64,000 nt of DNA from Escallonia rubra (Eukaryota > Streptophyta > Magnoliopsida > Escalloniales > Escalloniaceae), in the NCBI GenBank assembly GCA_033065855.1, contig JAVXUO010001871.1:124001-188000 (forward strand), in the 5' to 3' direction. Both the position numbers and the translations under genes were made by a program. Below the pieces are notes generated by a model that had not been told where the DNA came from, ran no database searches, and saw only the letters and a list, made by a program, of their open reading frames with translations. Below are positions 61,932-64,000 of the stretch, one piece after another; within the stretch, counting starts at the first letter, position 1; the number at the start of each line of letters is the position of its first letter.

Positions 61932-63008
61932 GGGTCAAATACACGTAGATACCCTGGAACTACCACAAAGTTTCAATTAAGGGTCCCAAAGTTTAATTTT
62001 TACACATAAGGGCCTGTAACTCCAAATTTGCAACAAGTAAGGGCATCCGTCCACTTTCTTAACGATCCAAGCTTTTCCGTCAGGAGCATTTTTGGGTTTC
62101 CATATTTGGGTTTCATTGTGAGACAGAGAGACTGTGAGAGAGAGTGAGTTTGTTTCAGGTGGGTCTTTAATACACATGAGTTGGATTGGCCAAAGGAGAT
62201 CGCAAAAAACGGAGGCCAAAGCAGATCGCGAAAAATGGACGAAATTGGCGTAGGATTCGAACCGGCGGTGAGCAGTGGGTCGTCTTTGCCGGAGGGTGTT
62301 GAGCAGTTGGGTGGTGGTTTCCAGAGGGTCTTGCCGGCGGTGGAACAATAAAGAACCAGATTGCAGGTAAGGTTTTGATGGTCGTGGTCGTGGGTTTGCA
62401 GGTAAGGTTTTGGGTGGTCGTGGGTTTGCCGGTAAAGATCTGTGGCGATTGGTGGTCGTGGGTTTTTCGGGATCTGGATTGATTTAGTTCGCCGGCAGTG
62501 GCTGTTGGTGGGTTGGCATGATTGGTGGTGGCCGGCGGCCGAAAGTGTGCAAATGTGGTTGTGGCCGGCGGTTGGTCGTGGTAATGGGGTGGTAGGGCCA
62601 CTACCGGCGGGGTCCCCAGACGGTTTTGGTCGACGGTGGATCGTGGTGATGGGGGAGCGGTATTGGTCGTGGGTGGATCGTGGTGATGGGGGAGCAGTGT
62701 TGGTCGCCGAACGGCGTTGGTCGGCGGTGGATCGTGGTGATGAGGGAGAGATGGCAGGGACAATTGCCGGCATGGTAGCCGGATGGTGTTGCCGGTGGTG
62801 TTGGTCGTGAGTGGGTGGATTTTGAAACACCCAAATATGGAAACCCAAAAATGCCCCTGACGGAAAAGCTTGGATCGTTAAGAAAGTGGACGGATGCCCT
62901 TACTTGTTGCAAATTTGGAGTTCCAGGCCCTTATGTGTAAAAATTAAACTTTGGGACCCTTAATTGAGACTTTGTGGTAGTTCCAGGGTACCTACGTGTA
63001 TTTGACCC
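61932..63008. mobile_element. Non-autonomous MULE-like element, twin B, 1,077 bp
   Basis: The same family and orientation as 57,800-58,881, with the same TIR and core in the same order and very similar throughout by eye. It is flanked by its own perfect 9-bp duplication, AACAAACTT (61,923-61,931 and 63,009-63,017), so it is an independent insertion and not a tandem duplicate. A 282-aa minus-strand frame (62,000-62,848) matches the 286-aa frame of twin A. No transposase is present. Confidence 0.9.
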
Positions 63009-63017
63009 AACAAACTT

Positions 63018-64000
63018 TTAGGATGCTTTTTATGAAACATTCCTCTATAGGCGTCGTTGCATCTAATTTTTTTTGTAGTGATTATAGAGTTGCTTTGCAT
63101 TAATTCAAAAAAATCAGGTATATCCTTGTTATAGAGATTGACTTGGGATTGATTCCTAAAATTTGGTGTATCCCGTATGCTTTAGGAGACTTTATCCAAA
63201 CTTGGGGTGATTGTCCTCCTAATCCGGGATAATGTTATGTCTGATTAAAACCATCAGATAAGGCTTTTGATTTTTTAGACCTTTTAATTCAATTTAGATG
63301 TCATCCTTTTCTTGAAGGATATGTACGAAAAAGTCAATTGTACCATTTTATCAGTCCCCAAACTTCTACAAATAGATCTTTTGGGCTATAGAAAAAGGGA
63401 CCCGTCTCTGAAGAAAGAATTTTGCAAAATCGTGAGAAAAGAGAAAATACAACATTTCAAATTCCTATCACTGTTTATAATATGTTAGTTAGTCCACTTG
63501 CATCCTGGATCCTTCTCGACATCGTGCGCGGCATGTTAGTTTATTTCAATCATCTTGACCCCATAATGAACACCATTAGAATCTTACAGTAGCATAAACA
63601 TAAGAATAATATGATTTTGAACTCACCGGAATCAAAGGAAGACATAGATTACTAAGAGCTTTATTCCGATGATGAAGAATGCCAAGATGCTGAAGCGAAC
63701 GTATCCCCTTTGGTATTGATCTTCACTACTCTTCTCTATCCTTGATGATGGAATAGAGTTGTGTATTTTTTCTATTAGACTAGGAGCCAAAAAGAGTAGC
63801 CAGACATTATCATACCCTAGCCTCCAAGAAAAAAAGATATTTATATAGAGAGTAGTGAGATCAACCCTAAAGCTTGCCAAATCTCAATCGTCCCTCAAAG
63901 TTAAGAGATTAGAGTCTATAAGCCTTTATACACAATAAATCATTAGTGCATTGGATGATAAAAATTAAATAGGCCCATAATATTATTTAGCCAATTTAAT
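63018..64000. other. Right edge, no certain gene
   Basis: The plus strand has short broken frames at 63,060-63,500 that I could not assign. On the minus strand a TATATAAATATC box lies near 63,834-63,847. Confidence 0.35.
63632..63880 (-). CDS. Hypothetical 82-aa membrane-like ORF
   Basis: An 82-residue minus-strand frame with two hydrophobic stretches: TLYINIFFS...VWLLFLAP near residues 10-34, and FSILAFFIIGIKLLVIYVFL at 63-82. The TATA-like box lies inside the frame's start, so this may be the leader of a gene whose coding part starts later (an ATG near 63,648 is followed by a GTGAGT donor-like site). No family was recognised. It could be chance. Confidence 0.15.
   Translation of the reverse strand: MASFRVDLTTLYINIFFSWRLGYDNVWLLFLAPSLIEKIHNSIPSSRIEKSSEDQYQRGYVRFSILAFFIIGIKLLVIYVFL

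Noticed and set aside
63018-63600. Organelle DNA insertion
   Set aside because: The wording looked unlike the surrounding AT-rich DNA, but I could not match it to any plastid or mitochondrial gene.

Overview
This is nuclear DNA of a flowering plant, probably a eudicot and perhaps an asterid. The evidence is split genes with GT-AG introns, R1-type NLR relics, a small family of SABATH methyltransferases, a PLATZ gene, and plant LTR, LINE, MULE and pararetrovirus relics. Placement as an asterid is inference from the gene families only.

Layout: 1-3,480 holds relics of immune-type genes: a receptor-kinase fragment on the minus strand and an R1-like NLR whose first part is present three times, separated by GA microsatellites. 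3,480-24,000 is a tandem array of SABATH carboxyl methyltransferase genes, all on the minus strand. Three genes look intact (356, 357 and 354 aa), each with a 69-bp first exon, a ~660-bp second exon and a ~337-bp last exon. Genes 1 and 2 come from a segmental duplication of about 5.3 kb. A 222-bp MITE entered the promoter side of unit 1 and a 1.1-kb MULE entered unit 2; both have perfect 9-bp target duplications. A Gypsy-Copia fossil block separates genes 2 and 3.

24,600-32,000 holds a Copia fragment, a nearly full-length Copia with matched LTRs and a 5-bp target duplication, and the decayed first exon of a fourth SABATH gene. The Copia lies in what was that gene's first intron. A paralogous copy without this Copia lies at 45.5-46.4 kb. 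33,225-39,615 is a long LINE on the minus strand, split by a solo LTR that contains a 78-bp perfect palindrome. 40.5-40.9 kb holds a 5'-truncated LINE tail. 41.5-42.9 kb is a non-autonomous element with a 102-bp minisatellite. 43,662-45,535 is a complete PLATZ zinc-binding gene; its stop codon touches an antisense SABATH exon fragment.

From 46.4 kb on, the window is almost all repeats: two oppositely oriented LTR fossils of one family, a MULE-like element, an endogenous caulimovirid fossil (coat and movement regions), twin 1.08-kb MULE-like elements, two AT-rich ~1-kb tandem units and a 438-bp TRIM.

The expected functional genes are the three methyltransferases and the PLATZ gene. The most notable pattern is that five non-autonomous elements from four TIR families all have perfect 9-bp target duplications, and the four larger ones share one design: AT-rich TIRs around a strand-asymmetric GC-rich core. 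Coordinates and motif calls were made by eye; no alignment or database search was run.
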